Shown: positions 52,284 through 61,922, counted from the stretch's first letter. The stretch: 64,000 bases of DNA from Planktothrix sp. FACHB-1365 (GCF_014697575.1 NZ_JACJSC010000003.1:62001-126000), one strand, 5' to 3'. A program made the numbers and translations. Notes: generated by a model not told the origin, from the letters alone.

Positions 52284-53498
52284 ATGCTTGTATTTTTTAT
52301 TCATGGTGTTGCCACAAGAGATGCTTGCTACTCATCAAATTTACAACAACTGATCAAAACTGAATTTATTCACCGGGAAGAAAAGAATCCTCATTTTTAC
52401 GCTAGTTTTTGGGGTTCTGCCTTAACGGATATGGGGAAAATATGGAATGGTATTGATGAAGATTTAGCAGCCGTTAAAAAGAAATATCCTAAAATTGATA
52501 GAGAAGAGATTTTTCGATATCGAACCTTTAGAGAAGGCTTATTTTCTCAATTTCTGGGAGATTTCTTTACCTATATGAATCCTGATAAGGGTCGAGAAAT
52601 TCGCAAAACAATCGCTCAACAACTCTATAATTTTATTAAGCAAAATCCTGATGATTCTGAACTTCATATTGTTGCCCATTCCTTGGGAACTGTGATTTTA
52701 TGGGATATTTTATTTTCAGATCGATTTTCAGCAAAAGACCCCGCTTTATCGATTCGAGCTATGATTCGAGCATTGGAAAATCAGACGGATGTACAACTTA
52801 AACATCAGGTTAATTTGAAGAGTATCACGATTATGGGTTCCCCCATTTTATTGATTAATATGATGTTAGATGTACGTCCAGAAAAAGTTAATCAATTTGC
52901 TCATTCCTATTCTTCTGAACAGCCTTTAAGATGGCTCAATTTAATTCATGCTTCAGACTTAATTGCTTATCCCTTAAAAGCGAGTTTACATCTGGCTGAA
53001 AATAGTTCTCTAAAATTTGAAGATGAGTATTTATTAGAGGATGCTAACTTGGCTGAAAAAACAGCTAGAAGTTTAGGTCAAACTGACTTAGCGATGGTTT
53101 TAGGTTGTAGTGATGCCCATAGTAGTTATTGGAATTGTCCTGAAACTGCTCGATTAATTACTAATAATATTTTGAATCAACAAAAAGTGATTTTTCAAAA
53201 TTTATTAAAAACCGTAATTCACCATTTATCTCAAGTTAAGGGGATGACCCCTATATCCGACGAAGTTATGGGAATTCAACTCAATTATCATAGCAAGAAT
53301 ATTCGGAAGGGAGATCTTTATTTGCAATTTCCTGATAAAAGTGGGAAAATTTATTTATTTGTTAATGCTATTAACGTGCATCATGTTTATGTCTTAGATA
53401 GTGATGATGAACTGCAATTCGGTGGCTATGTGGGTTGGATAGATCAAGAAGGGTTAATGAAAAAACTAGAGTTAATCAAGGGTTTGATGAACCGTTAA
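52284..53498 (+). CDS. alpha/beta-hydrolase (lipase-like)
   Basis: The 404-residue protein begins MLVFFIHGVATRD, the oxyanion-type HG motif of alpha/beta hydrolases. It carries the nucleophile elbow VAHSLGTVIL (G-x-S-x-G type) near residue 135, an acidic-residue candidate in LIHASDLIAYP and a His candidate in GCSDAHSSYW. There is no signal peptide or membrane segment, so it is cytoplasmic. The C-terminal 90 residues hold a separate beta-rich part (YLQFPDKSGKIYLFVNAINVHH). The substrate (ester, lipid) is unknown. It follows the MITE-like region and precedes a convergent permease gene. Confidence 0.8.
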   Translation: MLVFFIHGVATRDACYSSNLQQLIKTEFIHREEKNPHFYASFWGSALTDMGKIWNGIDEDLAAVKKKYPKIDREEIFRYRTFREGLFSQFLGDFFTYMNPDKGREIRKTIAQQLYNFIKQNPDDSELHIVAHSLGTVILWDILFSDRFSAKDPALSIRAMIRALENQTDVQLKHQVNLKSITIMGSPILLINMMLDVRPEKVNQFAHSYSSEQPLRWLNLIHASDLIAYPLKASLHLAENSSLKFEDEYLLEDANLAEKTARSLGQTDLAMVLGCSDAHSSYWNCPETARLITNNILNQQKVIFQNLLKTVIHHLSQVKGMTPISDEVMGIQLNYHSKNIRKGDLYLQFPDKSGKIYLFVNAINVHHVYVLDSDDELQFGGYVGWIDQEGLMKKLELIKGLMNR

Positions 53499-53527
53499 TG
53501 GATATCATATCGCTTCTAAACTATTGC

Positions 53528-54343
53528 TTAATTCTTAATTCCAGTTGTAGCAATTCCGCGAATAAATTGTTTTTGACCGATTAAAAATAATACAATTACA
53601 GGAATCGAAGAAATGACAACCGCCGCCATTAATAATGGCCAACTGCTGGTATATTGTTCTTGAAATTCCGCTAAAACTAACTGCACGGTTTTTAATTGGG
53701 GTTTTGTGGTAAATACTAAAGGTTTAAATAAATCATTCCATTCCCCAATAAAAGTAAATAAAAATAACGTCACTAGGGCAGGTTGAGCTAAAGGTAACAT
53801 GATTTGCCATAAAATCTGCCATCGATTAGCCCCATCTAAAGCCGCAGATTCTTCTAACTCTACGGGAATTGTCAGGAAATATTGACGCAAAAGGAAAATT
53901 CCAAAGCCGTTTACAGCCGTTGGTAAAATTAAAGCCCAATAGGTATTGAGCAGATGTCCCCACTTCAAGACTAAAAAAATCGGAATCACTAATAACTGAA
54001 AGGGAATCACCAGGGTTGCCAGAACGAGCAATAATAGAGTTTGTCGTCCAGGAAACTGTAATCGAGCTAAGGCGTATCCGGCTAAAGCCGAGGTGATGAC
54101 TTGAAATGCCGTTACTCCTAACGCCACTAACGTCGAATTGGCAAAGGCTAGAAGAAATTTCCCTCGATGCCAAGCTTGCTGATAGTTAGCAACGGTCAAC
54201 TGAGTTTCTCCAACAATATTGGGAGTTGAGAAGGAAGTCAGCAACACCACCAATAAGGGTAATAATACAACCCCAGCCCCCATCAACAACAAACCCCAAC
54301 TGAATCCAACTAATATTTTTTCCCGTTCAATTGCTGTTTTCAT
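53528..54343 (-). CDS. sugar ABC transporter permease, MalG-like
   Basis: This 271-residue protein has six membrane helices and the EAA loop (ELEESAALDGANRWQILWQIMLPLAQP) with the MalG-type ending in IGEWNDLFKPLVFTT. It is the second permease of a CUT1-type carbohydrate importer. The MalF-like gene is 7 kb away on the opposite strand (45413), so the normal neighbouring pair has been split here, and the ATPase and binding protein are not in the window. The start ATG at 54343 is standard. Confidence 0.9.
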   Translation of the reverse strand: MKTAIEREKILVGFSWGLLLMGAGVVLLPLLVVLLTSFSTPNIVGETQLTVANYQQAWHRGKFLLAFANSTLVALGVTAFQVITSALAGYALARLQFPGRQTLLLLVLATLVIPFQLLVIPIFLVLKWGHLLNTYWALILPTAVNGFGIFLLRQYFLTIPVELEESAALDGANRWQILWQIMLPLAQPALVTLFLFTFIGEWNDLFKPLVFTTKPQLKTVQLVLAEFQEQYTSSWPLLMAAVVISSIPVIVLFLIGQKQFIRGIATTGIKN

Positions 54344-54453
54344 AAGTCAGTAATGGGTTCTAATCCTAAAGACATCCACTCTCCCTATTAATTTTGCATC
54401 AAAGATCATCCCAGATTGAGAAAAACATCAATCAATTTGAGGTTGAACCGCAT

Positions 54454-54474
54454 CCCACGCTGAAAAGACGCGGG
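54454..54474. repeat. weak IS605-like hairpin upstream of ado
   Basis: CCCACG and CGCGGG around a CTGAAAAGA loop, in the context of an ACCGCAT start and GAATCGC end, look like a degenerate right-end hairpin of a different TnpB family. No tnpB is adjacent. Confidence 0.35.
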
Positions 54475-54620
54475 TTTTGTGCGAGAATCGCTATAAGCTT
54501 AATTAAGTAGTTTCTCAAAAAATAGACTCTCCAACCCTATCTTAAGGTTGCCCCAAAAAGGGGTAGGGAGTTTGTAAACTAGCTATAATAACTCATTTGC
54601 GATGAGGAGATTGTACATCT

Positions 54621-55316
54621 ATGCCACAGCTTGAAGCTATTCCAGCGATTGACTTCCAATCGGAAACCTATAAGGATGCTTACAGCCGGATTAATGCCAT
54701 TGTGATTGAAGGGGAACAGGAAGCTTACGACAATTACATCAAGCTGGGTGAAATGTTACCAGAGCATCAAGAAAATTTAGCGCGTTTGGCTAAAATGGAA
54801 ATGCGCCATCAGAAAGGGTTTCAATCCTGTGGTCGGAATTTAGCCGTGACACCGGACATGGAATTTGCTCGTGAGTTCTTTTCTTCCTTGCACCAAAATT
54901 TTAAGGATGCAGCCGCAGAAGGTAAACTGGTCACCTGCTTGCTGATTCAATCTTTAATTATTGAATGCTTTGCGATCGCAGCTTACAACATTTACATCCC
55001 CGTTGCCGATGATTTTGCCCGCAAAATTACCGAAGGGGTAGTTAAAGACGAGTATCTGCACCTCAACTTTGGGGAAGAATGGCTAAAAGCAAATTTTGAA
55101 GCCTCCAAAGGGGAACTGGAAGAAGCTAACCGCCAAAACCTTCCGATTATTTGGAGAATGCTCAACGAAGTAGCCGATGATGCTCACGTTCTGGGCATGG
55201 AAAAAGAAGCCTTAGTTGAAGATTTTATGATTGCTTATGGGGAAGCTCTAAGCAATATCGGATTTTCAACCGGCGATATTATGCGGATGTCCGTCTACGG
55301 TCTAACCGCTGCCTAA
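54621..55316 (+). CDS. ado: aldehyde-deformylating oxygenase (alkane synthesis)
   Basis: ADO converts fatty aldehydes to alkanes (plus formate) with a di-iron centre. The metal ligands seen in the sequence are Glu32, Glu60 and His63 (KMEMRHQKG), and in LIIECFAIA and [13 protein letters not shown] the other Glu and Glu/His. At 231 residues it matches the Synechococcus enzyme. It is separated from its partner reductase by 128 bases, the standard ado-aar arrangement. Products are mainly heptadecane-type hydrocarbons found in cyanobacterial membranes; that is established for the family. Confidence 0.97.
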   Translation: MPQLEAIPAIDFQSETYKDAYSRINAIVIEGEQEAYDNYIKLGEMLPEHQENLARLAKMEMRHQKGFQSCGRNLAVTPDMEFAREFFSSLHQNFKDAAAEGKLVTCLLIQSLIIECFAIAAYNIYIPVADDFARKITEGVVKDEYLHLNFGEEWLKANFEASKGELEEANRQNLPIIWRMLNEVADDAHVLGMEKEALVEDFMIAYGEALSNIGFSTGDIMRMSVYGLTAA

Positions 55317-55444
55317 AATACCCTTTGGATTTTAGAGCAAATTGATGGAAGCATTAGCAGACTGGCAGCGGAGCATGGTTTTCCGCCCGTCTGCGGCTTC
55401 TGACGTTAAAATCTAAAATCTATCTTAAAATTTACAGTTGAATC

Positions 55445-56470
55445 ATGTTTGGTTTAATCGGTCATCTTACAAGCCTAGAACACGCCCAAGCCGTAGCCAG
55501 AGATTTAGGATATCCTGAATATGCTGACCAGGGGTTAGATTTTTGGTGTAGCGCCCCGCCTCAAATCGTTGATGATATCAAAGTCACGAGTATTACTGGC
55601 CAAATCATTGAAGGTAAATATGTGGAATCTTGCTTTTTACCGGAAATGTTAGCCAGCCGTCGGATTAAATCGGCGACTCGCAAAATTATTAATGCAATGG
55701 CTCATGCTCAAAAAAATGGCATTAATATCACGGCTTTAGGGGGATTTTCCTCGATTATTTTTGAAAATTTTAACTTAGAACAAATTAAGGAAGTTCGTAA
55801 TATTAAGTTAGAGTTTGAACGGTTTACCACGGGAAATACCCACACTGCTTATATTATCTGTCGTCAGGTCGAAAATGAAGCCGCAAAGTTAGGGATTGAT
55901 TTAGCCAAAGCAACCGTTGCGGTTTGTGGCGCGACGGGAGATATTGGTAGTGCGGTTTGTCGTTGGCTTAACCGTCTGACAGAAGCCGGAGAATTGTTAT
56001 TAATTGCCCGTGATAAGGAACGCCTAAATGCTTTACAGGAAGAATTAGGACGGGGCAAAATTATGGGGTTAGAAGAAGCCTTACCTCAAGCTGATATTAT
56101 TGTTTGGGTTGCCAGTATGCCCAAAGGGGTAGAAATTGACCCCAATACGTTGAAGAAACCTTGTTTACTCATTGACGGCGGCTATCCTAAGAATTTAGCC
56201 ACAAAAATTCAACATCCTGAAATTTACATTTTAGATGGTGGAATTGTTGAACACTCCCTTGATATTGACTGGAAAATTATGAAAATTGTCAATATGAAGT
56301 TACCCGGTCGTCAACTGTTTGCCTGTTTTGCCGAATCAATGTTATTGGAATTTGAGAAAATTTACACCAATTTTTCTTGGGGTCGAAATCAAATTACCCT
56401 GGAAAAAATGGAACACATTGGCAATGTTTCTGTTAAACATGGATTTAAACCGTTAGCTTTACCTTTGTAA
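55445..56470 (+). CDS. aar: long-chain acyl-ACP reductase (AAR)
   Basis: AAR reduces fatty acyl-ACP with NADPH to the fatty aldehyde used by ADO. The N-terminus [27 protein letters not shown] is family-specific. The catalytic Cys region (ICRQVENEA) and the nucleotide-binding [19 protein letters not shown] loop are present. The length of 341 residues is as in other cyanobacteria. It is directly downstream of ado, probably co-transcribed. No accA follows, unlike in many species. Confidence 0.97.
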   Translation: MFGLIGHLTSLEHAQAVARDLGYPEYADQGLDFWCSAPPQIVDDIKVTSITGQIIEGKYVESCFLPEMLASRRIKSATRKIINAMAHAQKNGINITALGGFSSIIFENFNLEQIKEVRNIKLEFERFTTGNTHTAYIICRQVENEAAKLGIDLAKATVAVCGATGDIGSAVCRWLNRLTEAGELLLIARDKERLNALQEELGRGKIMGLEEALPQADIIVWVASMPKGVEIDPNTLKKPCLLIDGGYPKNLATKIQHPEIYILDGGIVEHSLDIDWKIMKIVNMKLPGRQLFACFAESMLLEFEKIYTNFSWGRNQITLEKMEHIGNVSVKHGFKPLALPL

Positions 56471-56571
56471 TAAGCTGGAAAGTTTAAAACTTGTTATTTC
56501 TTGCTTTTTGTCTTGCTTATCAACTTTTAATCTTAAGGGTTTATAAGCAAGCTACAGTTTGATAGCGAAAT

Positions 56572-57042
56572 TTAACCCAGGAAACGACTTAAATCAAATT
56601 CACCTTCTGCTTGAGAGGGGCGATCGCGTTCTGCCATTAAAATTAATAATAATCGATCTGAATAATCAACAGTCCCTCGACATTCCTCTCGTAATATTTC
56701 TAACCCGCCATTGGCATATTCTTCAAAAATTAATGCTCGTTGTTCTTCGGCTTCGAGTTCAAAGGGAGATAAAATTTTAGGGTTTTGGGTTTCGGCGATC
56801 GCTACTAATTTAATCATAGCATCATATCCCCTAGAAATAAAAACTTCCATTGAAATCGGCCCAGGATCACGTTTAGAAAGTCCATCAACGGGAATTCGTT
56901 TTTTTCGCCGTTTTCCTAATAATGCAGCAAAAGCAATAACATCTGCGTAGGTTTGAAACGGCCCGGTTTTGCCTTCAATTTCTGTCAGCGATCGCACTAA
57001 TTCTGCTTTATCTTTCGCAATTCTAATTCGGGTTACTGCCAT
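56572..57042 (-). CDS. DNA phosphorothioation-associated protein 4-like
   Basis: The sequence (VTRIRIAKDKAELVRSLTE, ISMEVFISRGYDAMIKLVAIAETQNPKIL, EAEEQRALIFEEYANGGLEILREECRGTVDYSDRLLLILMAERD) resembles, from memory, the dnd system-associated protein 4 family of about 150 residues, usually beside DndBCDE/DptFGH genes that modify and restrict phosphorothioate DNA. No dnd genes are in this window, so it is an orphan, or the system lies elsewhere. It is soluble, mostly helical. The 203-aa gene is 17 bases upstream on the same strand. Confidence 0.6.
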   Translation of the reverse strand: MAVTRIRIAKDKAELVRSLTEIEGKTGPFQTYADVIAFAALLGKRRKKRIPVDGLSKRDPGPISMEVFISRGYDAMIKLVAIAETQNPKILSPFELEAEEQRALIFEEYANGGLEILREECRGTVDYSDRLLLILMAERDRPSQAEGEFDLSRFLG

Positions 57043-57059
57043 GACGGTTCGAGTTAAGA

Positions 57060-57671
57060 TTAACCATTATTTAATAAAGCAGAATCACGTAATTTTTGTT
57101 TAACTTCATCCTTAAGAACCGCCATTTTTTTCTTTTCTCCTTGAATACTTTGAGGAATTCCTAGCGCTTTCGCTAAAGATTTTGTTCGGTCTAAGGTTAA
57201 ACGGTTGATATCGTTTAATTGAGTAATGGAAAAAGACTGTAATAATTTGATCACTCGTTTGCGATTTTCGGATTTTTGTCGAGGCGAAATCGGAAAAGAT
57301 GGGGGTGAGGTTTCTGTTGAAATCGCAGGATTTTCTACAACTTCAACTGTTAATAGGGTCAAGGGTTTTTCCTCAACACTATTAGGTTGTTCTAAGATCA
57401 GGGAAACTTCTGGTTCCGCTTGGGGAAGAATCATAATTGGTTCAACCCCCACTCCTATTTTAACTATCTCCTCTGCAATAATGGTAACAACGGGTTCCGC
57501 TTCAGAGGTAGAGGGAGAAGATTTTGGAGATAAATTAGATTTCCAATAAGCTTTCCAGAGTTCGCTGGCATAGATCGAAGGATACACCATTGACCACCCA
57601 ACCAGTTGGGAATAAACAACAGGTAAGGTATAGGAAGCTTTTAACCAGGGTAGGGAATAATAAGTAAACAT
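57060..57671 (-). CDS. hypothetical protein co-transcribed with the Dnd-associated gene
   Basis: The first 50 residues are aromatic and moderately hydrophobic, followed by a long acidic, Pro/Val/Glu-rich disordered-looking linker. The basic C-terminal region (QKSENRKRVIKLLQSFSITQLNDINRLTLDRTKSLAKALGIPQ...EKKKMAVLKDEV) looks like a helical DNA- or protein-binding domain. I do not recognise the family. It ends 17 bases before the Dnd-associated gene starts, so the two are in one operon. It may begin at an internal Met instead. Confidence 0.65.
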   Translation of the reverse strand: MFTYYSLPWLKASYTLPVVYSQLVGWSMVYPSIYASELWKAYWKSNLSPKSSPSTSEAEPVVTIIAEEIVKIGVGVEPIMILPQAEPEVSLILEQPNSVEEKPLTLLTVEVVENPAISTETSPPSFPISPRQKSENRKRVIKLLQSFSITQLNDINRLTLDRTKSLAKALGIPQSIQGEKKKMAVLKDEVKQKLRDSALLNNG

Positions 57672-57817
57672 TAACCGATCTTGAATTAATTAAAATTGAC
57701 GTTTTACTGATAATACCGCATTTTTTTGCAAGAGTACATCAGTCAAAACCCAGAACCTTAACCTGTTGTTTTTTCGGGTGATTTTTCTGAAATTGAAAGT
57801 CAAGAGTCTTTTGAAAT

Positions 57818-58147
57818 TTAGGCGATGGCTTCTGTCCAGAGTAATTTAATTTTGTGTTCAAAGCCTCCTTTTTCGGCCCGTTTATGATCTCGTTCTAATA
57901 AAATCCGTTCATTTTCAATTCCGTAACTTTCCATTAAAGCTTCTACCACTTCTAATAAATCTGCTAATTCATAAACTAATTCTCGATCAGAAGCTTGGAC
58001 AACTTCTTGAGCTTCTTCCAGAATTTTATCCCGTAAAGCTTGACGATATTCAGTTTCCGATAATGTGGTAATATCACACTGATACCCTGATTTTTGAATC
58101 AGTTCGGGAATGCGATCACGCACTAATTTGTTATAGTCTCGACGCAA
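57818..58147 (-). CDS. MazG-like nucleoside triphosphate pyrophosphohydrolase
   Basis: The 109-residue protein starts with a TTG at 58147, with TAGGAG 9 bases upstream and an in-frame stop before it. The N-terminus RRDYNKLVRDRIPELI is typical of the all-alpha NTP-PPase superfamily. The metal-binding E-E-x-x-E of KILEEAQEV and the later ELADLLEVVEAL (E-x3-D type) are present. Such enzymes hydrolyse abnormal or surplus NTPs (house-cleaning). Substrate specificity is unknown. Confidence 0.85.
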   Translation of the reverse strand: MRRDYNKLVRDRIPELIQKSGYQCDITTLSETEYRQALRDKILEEAQEVVQASDRELVYELADLLEVVEALMESYGIENERILLERDHKRAEKGGFEHKIKLLWTEAIA

Positions 58148-58186
58148 GGGATAATTCTCCTATAAAATATGGGGTTTTAGCTCAGT

Positions 58187-58208
58187 GGAACAGGCATCTT
58201 GCCTGTCC
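58187..58208. repeat. palindromic intergenic repeat (GGAACAGGC...GCCTGTCC)
   Basis: ACAGGC and GCCTGT form a short stem around ATCTT between two genes. It is of a type often dispersed in cyanobacterial genomes. The preceding GGGGTTTTAGCTCAGTGG imitates a tRNA 5' half but no cloverleaf follows. Confidence 0.6.
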
Positions 58209-58377
58209 AATATTAAATCAAGTATGGGTGTGGGGTTTAAAAAATTAACAAGTCCTGATTATTTCCGAGTCCCTAAAACCTAATCTTTCCCACGCGCTCC
58301 CCAACACCCAAACCCATTTAAACAATTGCACCCATTCTTTCTAGTTTAACAACAATTTTAATCGAATGTAAACTACT

Positions 58378-59130
58378 ATGAAACCTGTGTATCAATATTT
58401 ATCCTTGATTATTTGTAGCGTTGCGGTGTTTTTGGGAGGATATTTACTCAACGTCTATCCCACCCTAGGGTTAACGTCTACTCAAGTTGCTCCTGTTTAC
58501 GAATATCGCACCTTACACAGTCCTGATGGTATTGGTAAATTTTATTTAGGTCGGGAAATTGCTCAAGTCATGGGTCATGAAGGTGCAGGATGGTTAGAAC
58601 GTCCCAGTCGAGAAACCTCTGAACGCCCTCAACAAGCGATCGCCGCTTTAAATTTAAAACCAACAGATAATGTGGCAGATATCGGCGCAGAAACCGGATA
58701 TTTTACCTTTAGAATTAGTCCTTTAGTTCCCCTGGGAAAAGTGTTTGCAGTCGATGTACAACCGGAAATGTTAGAGTTAATTAATTTTGTCAAAACTCAG
58801 GAAAATATTCAAAATTTAGAACCGATATTAGGAACAATTGATCATCCGAATTTACCTGAATCTACTGTGGATTTAGCGTTCATGGTGGATGCTTATCATG
58901 AATTTCAATATCCCCTAGAAATGATGCAAGGAATTGTCAAAGCTTTAAAACCAGGTGGACGAGTGGTATTATTAGAATATCGCCAAGAAAACCCTTTTAT
59001 TTTAATTAAAGGACTTCATAAAATGTCAGAAAAACAAGTTAAAAAAGAAATGGAAGCCGTCGGTTTAAAATGGCTAGAAACTCAATCTTTTTTACCTCAA
59101 CAACATTTTTTAGTCTTTGAAAAACCTTAA
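58378..59130 (+). CDS. exported or membrane-anchored SAM methyltransferase-like protein
   Basis: An N-terminal hydrophobic stretch (about residues 8-30, LSLIICSVAVFLGGYLLNVY) acts as signal or anchor. A domain of the class I methyltransferase type follows, with VADIGAETGYFTFRI (motif I with Ala-Glu in place of the usual Gly-Ser/Cys-Gly), VFAVDVQPEML, LAFMVDAYHEF and LKPGGRVVLLEY. The segment between (GIGKFYLGREIAQVMGHEGAGWLERPSR) is shared by exported methyltransferases of cyanobacteria and planctomycetes. SAM is cytoplasmic, so activity outside would be surprising. Function unknown. It precedes gltX by 130 bases on the same strand. Confidence 0.8.
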   Translation: MKPVYQYLSLIICSVAVFLGGYLLNVYPTLGLTSTQVAPVYEYRTLHSPDGIGKFYLGREIAQVMGHEGAGWLERPSRETSERPQQAIAALNLKPTDNVADIGAETGYFTFRISPLVPLGKVFAVDVQPEMLELINFVKTQENIQNLEPILGTIDHPNLPESTVDLAFMVDAYHEFQYPLEMMQGIVKALKPGGRVVLLEYRQENPFILIKGLHKMSEKQVKKEMEAVGLKWLETQSFLPQQHFLVFEKP

Positions 59131-59260
59131 CCTTTAACTCGCTTTGGAGAAAATTTTGCGCTTAGGGGACTAAATAAAGGTATAATCATAAAATCTGTGT
59201 ATTTTCACAACCGATGGGGCAATCCTCCCCTGTTAAATTAAAATTGATATTGAATTCATT

Positions 59261-60709
59261 ATGACTGTTAGAGTTCGTCTTGCCCCAAGTCCAACCGGGA
59301 ATTTACATATAGGAACGGCTAGAACTGCGGTATTTAACTGGTTATTTGCGCGTAACCAAGGCGGTACATTTGTTTTACGGGTTGAAGATACCGACTTAGA
59401 ACGGTCTCGCCCCGAATATACTGAAAACATCCTCACGGGGTTAACTTGGTTAGGCTTAACCTGGGATGAAGGGCCATTTTATCAATCTGATCGTTTAGAC
59501 TTATATCGTCAAGCCATCCAAACCTTATTAGAAAAAGGGTTAGCCTATCGTTGCTATTGTACCCCAGAAGAATTGGATGCCATGCGAGAAGCCCAAAAAG
59601 CTAATAACGAAGCGCCTCGCTATGATAACCGTCATCGCCATCTGACGCCCGAACAGCAAGCACAATTTGAAGCAGAAGGTCGTCAAGCGGTAATTCGCTT
59701 TAAAATTGATGATGATCGAGAAATTAGTTGGACAGATTTAGTTCGCGGAAAAGTCACTTGGAAAGGCAGTGATTTAGGCGGAGATATGGTGATTGCTAGG
59801 GCTTCTAATCAAGGTGAAATTGGGCAACCGCTTTATAATTTTGTCGTGGTTGTTGATGATATTGATATGAAAATTACCCAGGTGATTCGGGGTGAAGATC
59901 ATATTTCTAATACCCCTAAACAAATTTTGCTTTATGAAGCGTTAAATGCAGCTATTCCTGAATTTGGTCATACACCATTAATTTTGAATGCTGAGGGACG
60001 TAAATTATCAAAACGGGATGGTGTTACCTCAATTTCTGATTTTAAAACAATGGGATATACCCCCGAAGCGTTAGCGAATTATATGACGTTATTGGGTTGG
60101 ACTCCCCCCGATGCCACTCAAGAATTATTTACTTTAGAAGAAGCCGCAAAACACTTTAGTTTTGAACGGGTGAATAAAGCCGGAGCCAAATTTGATTGGG
60201 ATAAATTGAATTGGATTAATAGCCAATATCTTCATAAAATGCCCATTCCCGAATTAACAGCTTTATTAATTCCCTATTGGCAAGAAGCGGGTTATCAATT
60301 TGACTCTAATTCAGATCAACCTTGGTTAGAACAGCTTACGGCATTAATTGGCCCTAGTTTAACGACCTTAAAAGATGCCGTTGAAATGAGTCGATTATTT
60401 TTCACCCAAACCCTAGAGTTAGACGAAGAAGCAAAAACGCAATTACAACAAGAAGGTGCGATCGCAATTGTGCAGGCAATTCAGGATAAAATAACCCAAC
60501 AACGGGATCAACCCTTAACATCAGATGCTGCGAAAGCAATGATTAATAGTGCGATGAAAGAAACAAACGTCAAAAAGGGTTTAGTGATGCGATCGCTCAG
60601 AGCAGCTTTGATGGGAACAATGCACGGCCCAGATTTAATCGAATCTTGGTTATTGTTCCATCAAAAAGGGATTGATTTAATTCGTTTTCAAACTGTTTTA
60701 CAGGGTTAA
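59261..60709 (+). CDS. gltX: glutamyl-tRNA synthetase
   Basis: GltX charges tRNA-Glu (in cyanobacteria often also tRNA-Gln) with glutamate; glutamyl-tRNA also feeds chlorophyll synthesis. The HIGH motif is [13 protein letters not shown], the KMSKS motif is KLSKRDG, and the class I core with VRVEDTD-like [13 protein letters not shown] is present. The C-terminal anticodon-binding domain ends without an appended CAAD domain. At 482 residues the length is normal. A separate CAAD protein gene starts 20 bases downstream, so the two are probably co-transcribed. Confidence 0.97.
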   Translation: MTVRVRLAPSPTGNLHIGTARTAVFNWLFARNQGGTFVLRVEDTDLERSRPEYTENILTGLTWLGLTWDEGPFYQSDRLDLYRQAIQTLLEKGLAYRCYCTPEELDAMREAQKANNEAPRYDNRHRHLTPEQQAQFEAEGRQAVIRFKIDDDREISWTDLVRGKVTWKGSDLGGDMVIARASNQGEIGQPLYNFVVVVDDIDMKITQVIRGEDHISNTPKQILLYEALNAAIPEFGHTPLILNAEGRKLSKRDGVTSISDFKTMGYTPEALANYMTLLGWTPPDATQELFTLEEAAKHFSFERVNKAGAKFDWDKLNWINSQYLHKMPIPELTALLIPYWQEAGYQFDSNSDQPWLEQLTALIGPSLTTLKDAVEMSRLFFTQTLELDEEAKTQLQQEGAIAIVQAIQDKITQQRDQPLTSDAAKAMINSAMKETNVKKGLVMRSLRAALMGTMHGPDLIESWLLFHQKGIDLIRFQTVLQG

Positions 60710-60729
60710 TTTTTAACGAGGCAGATATC

Positions 60730-61905
60730 ATGGCAAATTCTCCCAGATCTCGCAAATCATCCGATGCTAAAGGCAATTCTTCCCAATCTAAAAAACCTAA
60801 GCCTACCGTGAATTCAACACCCGCCCAAGCATCTGAAGCAGAAACGGGAGCTAATTCCCCCCTATCCCCATCTTCAGAACCTCCGGTTGCTGAAACTCCC
60901 GTTGAGGAGTCTGTCACCCCAGCAGAACCCATCACGGATGAAGCAATTGTAGAGCAGGTGCTTGAAGAGTTACCCCCGGTGGAAGAACCGACACCGGAAC
61001 CTGTAGCCGCCGAACCTCCGGTTGTGGAAGAACCGACACCGGAACCTGTAGCTGAGGAACCTCCGGTGGAAGAACCCACATTAGAACCGATAACTGATCA
61101 AGCGATAGTGGAACAGGTTCTCGAAGAGTTACCGCTTGTAGACGAACCCACACCGGAACCTATCGTTGAGGAACCTGTAGCAGTGGAAGAACCCACACCG
61201 GAACCTGTCGTTGAGGAGCCTGTAGCAGTGGAAGAACCCACACCGGAACCTGTCGTTGAGGAGCCTGTAGCAGTGGAAGAACCCACACCGGAACCTGTCG
61301 CTGAGGAACCTGTAACGACGGAAGCAGTCGTGGAACAGGTTATTGAAGAGTTACCTCCAGTCATTGAACCGACACCGGAACCTGTGACGGATCAAGCGAT
61401 AGTGGAACAAGTTCTCGAAGAGTTGCCTCCTATCGTTGAACCCGAACTTGCTGAACCTCAACCCCAATGGGTTAATACTTCAGCAACGGAGGTTTTATTC
61501 AATGCTGAACCCGTGACAACCCCTGCCACTAAAGTTGAGGTGGTTATTGATTCTCCAACTTCATTCTCTTATGATTCTGTTAACCAATCCTTACAACCTA
61601 TGAAAGAAGAAATTCTCGCGTTTTTATCTCAACTTCCCGAAAATTTAGGAGGTTTCTTTAAGGAATACAAGCGTCCTTTAACCACAGTGGGTTTATTAAT
61701 TGCCCTCTTAGTTACCTTTAAAATTTTAACGGGATTAGTGGAAATTATTAATGAAATTCCTCTAATTAAACCCACGTTTGAAACCGTTGGTTTGGGATAT
61801 TCAGCTTGGTTTATTTATCGTTATCTGTTGAAAGCAGAGACTCGCAAGGAACTCAGTGCCGATTTTAATACCCTCAAAGAAGAAATTCTGGGTAAAAAAT
61901 CATAA
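60730..61905 (+). CDS. CAAD (CURT1-like) membrane protein with acidic repeat region
   Basis: The C-terminal 90 residues form a CAAD domain: an amphipathic entry (EEILAFLSQLPENLGGFFKEYKRP), two hydrophobic helices (TVGLLIALLVTFKILTGLVE; LGYSAWFIYRYLL) and a tail (ETRKELSADFNTLKEEIL). CAAD domains are appended to some cyanobacterial aminoacyl-tRNA synthetases and occur alone as CURT1-like thylakoid membrane-curving proteins. The 280-residue N-terminal part is a disordered, very acidic Pro/Glu/Val linker with 15-residue repeats (VEEPTPEPVVEEPVA). The gene follows gltX by 20 bases; a role in attaching or positioning GltX on thylakoids is inferred. Confidence 0.85.
   Translation: MANSPRSRKSSDAKGNSSQSKKPKPTVNSTPAQASEAETGANSPLSPSSEPPVAETPVEESVTPAEPITDEAIVEQVLEELPPVEEPTPEPVAAEPPVVEEPTPEPVAEEPPVEEPTLEPITDQAIVEQVLEELPLVDEPTPEPIVEEPVAVEEPTPEPVVEEPVAVEEPTPEPVVEEPVAVEEPTPEPVAEEPVTTEAVVEQVIEELPPVIEPTPEPVTDQAIVEQVLEELPPIVEPELAEPQPQWVNTSATEVLFNAEPVTTPATKVEVVIDSPTSFSYDSVNQSLQPMKEEILAFLSQLPENLGGFFKEYKRPLTTVGLLIALLVTFKILTGLVEIINEIPLIKPTFETVGLGYSAWFIYRYLLKAETRKELSADFNTLKEEILGKKS
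61144..61313 (+). repeat. 45-bp coding tandem repeat in the CAAD gene
   Basis: Units at 61144-61188, 61189-61233 and 61234-61278, followed by a partial one, each encode a 15-residue VEEPTPEPVVEEPVA-type block. Units two and three appear identical at the nucleotide level, indicating a recent expansion. Confidence 0.9.
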
Positions 61906-61922
61906 ATAAAACAGTTCCAACA

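Noticed and set aside
58168-58210. Sequence resembling a tRNA 5' half (GGGGTTTTAGCTCAGTGG)
   Set aside because: No anticodon arm, T-arm or matching acceptor strand follows; it overlaps a dispersed palindrome.
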